Source of the DNA: Prevotella sp. UBA6387
GTDB lineage: Bacteria; Bacteroidota; Bacteroidia; Bacteroidales; Bacteroidaceae
DNA: 7,586 nt
Assembly: GCA_002437565.1 (NCBI GenBank)
Contig: DJQL01000008.1
Coordinates: 1 to 7,586 of the forward strand
Direction of reading: 5' to 3'
Positions within the stretch are counted from its first letter, which is position 1, and the number at the start of each line of letters is the position of its first letter. The notes under the pieces were generated by a model. The model was not told the origin of the DNA and made no database searches. It saw only the letters and a program-made list of their open reading frames with translations. The translations under genes were made by a program, and so were the position numbers. Below are positions 6,335 to 7,586 of the stretch, one piece after another.

Positions 6335-6946
6335 ATGCGAGAAAAAGACATTATAATAGCGGCAAGGACCGTGAGCATGGTGTTCACCCCATTTTACCTG
6401 CCACTGGCAGGGCTGTTGGCGTTGTTCATCTTCAGCTACATGAGCCTCATGCCACTTTTCTATAAGACCCTGGTGATGCTGACGGTGTATCTCTTCACCA
6501 TCCTCCTGCCCACGCTCTTGATCCACGCCTACCGCAACTATCAAGGATGGTCGCGCTGGCAACTGGGCAAGCGCGAGAGTCGCATGGTGCCTTATATCAT
6601 CGCCATTTTGTGCTACACGCTTTGCTATTTCGTGATGAGCTATTTCCACGTGCCGCAGTTCATGGCCAACATCCTCGTGGCGGCATTGCTCATACAGGTG
6701 GCGTGCGCCGTGGTGAACGTGTGGTGGAAGATTTCCACCCATACGGCGGCGATAGGAGGTTTCGAGGGGGCCTTGGTGGCGTTCTCCATACTCTTTGCCT
6801 TCAATCCGCTATGGTGGTTCTGCGTAATCCTCGTCATTGCCGGGGCCGTGGGCACGAGTCGCATGATATTGAGACAACACTCCCTGTCGCAAGTCATCAC
6901 CGGATTCCTGTCGGGAACGGTGATAGGCTTTTGGGCGATAATTTGA
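6335..6946 (+). CDS. PAP2-family integral membrane phosphatase
   Basis: A 203-residue polytopic protein with about six hydrophobic segments (near 13-37, 41-65, 85-104, 109-129, 143-157 and 158-176, plus a C-terminal 185-203 stretch). The three PAP2 phosphatase signatures are present in divergent form: C1 as K79-R80-x2-R83-x2-P86, C2 as S134-T135-H136 where most members read PSGH, and C3 as SR-x5-H with S175, R176 and H182. The usual Asp after C3 is Q186 (HSLSQVITG). Such enzymes dephosphorylate lipid phosphates such as phosphatidate, polyprenyl diphosphates or lipid A at the membrane; the exact substrate cannot be told. It begins 15 bp after rpoN stops and is probably in the same transcript. 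The start is the ATG at 6335; the ATG pair at 6327-6332 is in another frame. Confidence 0.85.
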   Translation: MREKDIIIAARTVSMVFTPFYLPLAGLLALFIFSYMSLMPLFYKTLVMLTVYLFTILLPTLLIHAYRNYQGWSRWQLGKRESRMVPYIIAILCYTLCYFVMSYFHVPQFMANILVAALLIQVACAVVNVWWKISTHTAAIGGFEGALVAFSILFAFNPLWWFCVILVIAGAVGTSRMILRQHSLSQVITGFLSGTVIGFWAII

Positions 6947-6996
6947 CAATCAAGGACGACAAGAAATAATCGATATAACACATATATACTTATAGT

Positions 6997-7503
6997 ATGA
7001 AGCCGTTAGTTAGTATTATCATGGGTTCCACAAGCGACCTTCCAGTGATGGAGAAAGCTTGCAAATGGCTTGAGGAACATGAGATTCCCTTTGAGATGAA
7101 CGCCCTTTCCGCCCACCGCACTCCGGATGCCGTGGAGCAGTTTGCCAAGGGAGCCAAGGCGCGCGGCGTGAAGGTCATCATCGCTGGCGCTGGCATGGCC
7201 GCTGCCTTGCCTGGCGTGATAGCGGCATCCACTCCGTTGCCTGTCATTGGCGTGCCAATCAAGGGCATGCTCGATGGCTTGGATGCCATGCTCTCCATCA
7301 TCCAGATGCCTCCTGGGATTCCCGTGGCCACGGTAGGAGTGAACGGTGCGCAGAACGCGGCTATCCTCGCCGCTGAGATGATGGCATTGGGCGATGAGGC
7401 CATAGCCAAGAAGGTGGACGCCTGGAAAGCTGGCCTCGGCAAGAAGATAGAGAAGGCCAATGCGGACTTGGCTTCCATAAAGGACTATAAATTCAAGTGC
7501 TGA
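6997..7503 (+). CDS. purE: 5-(carboxyamino)imidazole ribonucleotide mutase (class I PurE)
   Basis: Cytosolic enzyme of de novo purine synthesis that converts N5-CAIR, made by PurK, into CAIR. The 168-residue length is usual for class I PurE. Visible motifs are the phosphate-binding GSTSDLPVM (10-18), SAHRTPD (38-44) carrying H40, which matches the catalytic H45 of E. coli PurE, GAGMAAALPG (64-73), PLPVIGVP (80-87), and QMPPGIPVATVGVNGAQNAAILAAEM near the end. In E. coli the second motif reads GAGGAAHLPG; here A70 takes the place of that histidine. The remaining motif set supports the class I mutase over the class II carboxylase. The gene starts 50 bp after the PAP2 gene, with no clear TAnnTTTG between them, and its TGA is followed directly by the ATG of ispG. 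Confidence 0.95.
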   Translation: MKPLVSIIMGSTSDLPVMEKACKWLEEHEIPFEMNALSAHRTPDAVEQFAKGAKARGVKVIIAGAGMAAALPGVIAASTPLPVIGVPIKGMLDGLDAMLSIIQMPPGIPVATVGVNGAQNAAILAAEMMALGDEAIAKKVDAWKAGLGKKIEKANADLASIKDYKFKC

Positions 7504-7586
7504 ATGGACTTGTTCAATTATCACCGCCGTGAGTCTTCGGTGGTGCATATCGGCGCATTGGACATGGGTGGCGACAACCCCGTGCG
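7504..7586 (+). CDS. ispG: 4-hydroxy-3-methylbut-2-enyl diphosphate synthase (IspG/GcpE), N-terminal fragment
   Basis: Only the first 27 codons are in the window: the product begins MDLFNYHRRESSVVHIGALD and continues to GGDNPV. This matches the IspG N-terminus, which typically runs Y-x-RR-x-(T/S)-x-x-V-x-(I/V)-G and then GGxxP. IspG is an iron-sulfur enzyme of the MEP isoprenoid pathway that reduces ME-cPP to HMBPP. Bacteroidota usually carry the long form with an extra central domain, but that part is beyond the edge. The ATG immediately follows the purE TGA, which suggests coupled translation. Assignment rests on a short stretch, supported by the purE-ispG arrangement I recall from other Bacteroidales. 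Confidence 0.8.
   Translation, partial: MDLFNYHRRESSVVHIGALDMGGDNPV

Noticed and set aside
6947..6996. Possible promoter or terminator between the PAP2 gene and purE
   Set aside because: The 50-bp spacer is AT-rich but has no TAnnTTTG element and no stem-loop with a T-tract that I can see.
7006..7548. A 180-codon minus-strand open frame opposite purE
   Set aside because: purE is unmistakable on the plus strand, and the antisense product shows no known motif.

Overview
The window reads as chromosomal DNA from a member of the Bacteroidota, most likely Bacteroidales and plausibly Prevotellaceae. The evidence is three copies or variants of the Bacteroidota promoter element TAnnTTTG just upstream of genes, a near absence of Shine-Dalgarno sequences, AT-rich spacers between GC-richer genes, and protein sequences that look Bacteroidales-like. 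The genus is an inference; no rRNA or other marker is present.

Layout. On the minus strand, positions 1-2864 hold most of a secreted LacZ-type GH2 beta-galactosidase whose C-terminus lies beyond the left edge. A 200-bp divergent control region (2865-3064) separates it from a plus-strand gene (3065-4078). That gene encodes a YqiA/YcfP-like alpha/beta hydrolase joined to a C-terminal domain resembling a 5'(3')-deoxyribonucleotidase (HAD fold) that appears to have lost key catalytic residues. After an 84-bp spacer with a doubled TAATTTTG element comes a plus-strand run: an unrecognised 214-residue all-helical protein, then rpoN (sigma-54) with no spacer, then a PAP2-family membrane phosphatase 15 bp later. 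After 50 bp more come purE and, again with no spacer, the start of ispG, cut by the right edge.

How the genes relate. The galactosidase is a glycan-utilisation gene with its own promoter. The unknown gene, rpoN and the PAP2 gene are probably one transcript: the first two are exactly abutted (TAA then ATG), which suggests translational coupling and makes the unknown protein a candidate partner of sigma-54. PurE (purine synthesis) and IspG (isoprenoid synthesis) are housekeeping enzymes on the same strand and may be read from the same or a nearby promoter. The PAP2 enzyme would act on lipid or polyprenyl phosphates and so has a loose thematic link to IspG.

The window is mostly ordinary core genome, with no mobile element, CRISPR array, tRNA or rRNA seen. 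The points most worth a second look are an apparent internal duplication in the protein upstream of RpoN, the degenerate HAD domain fused to the esterase, and the repeat structures in the divergent promoter region.
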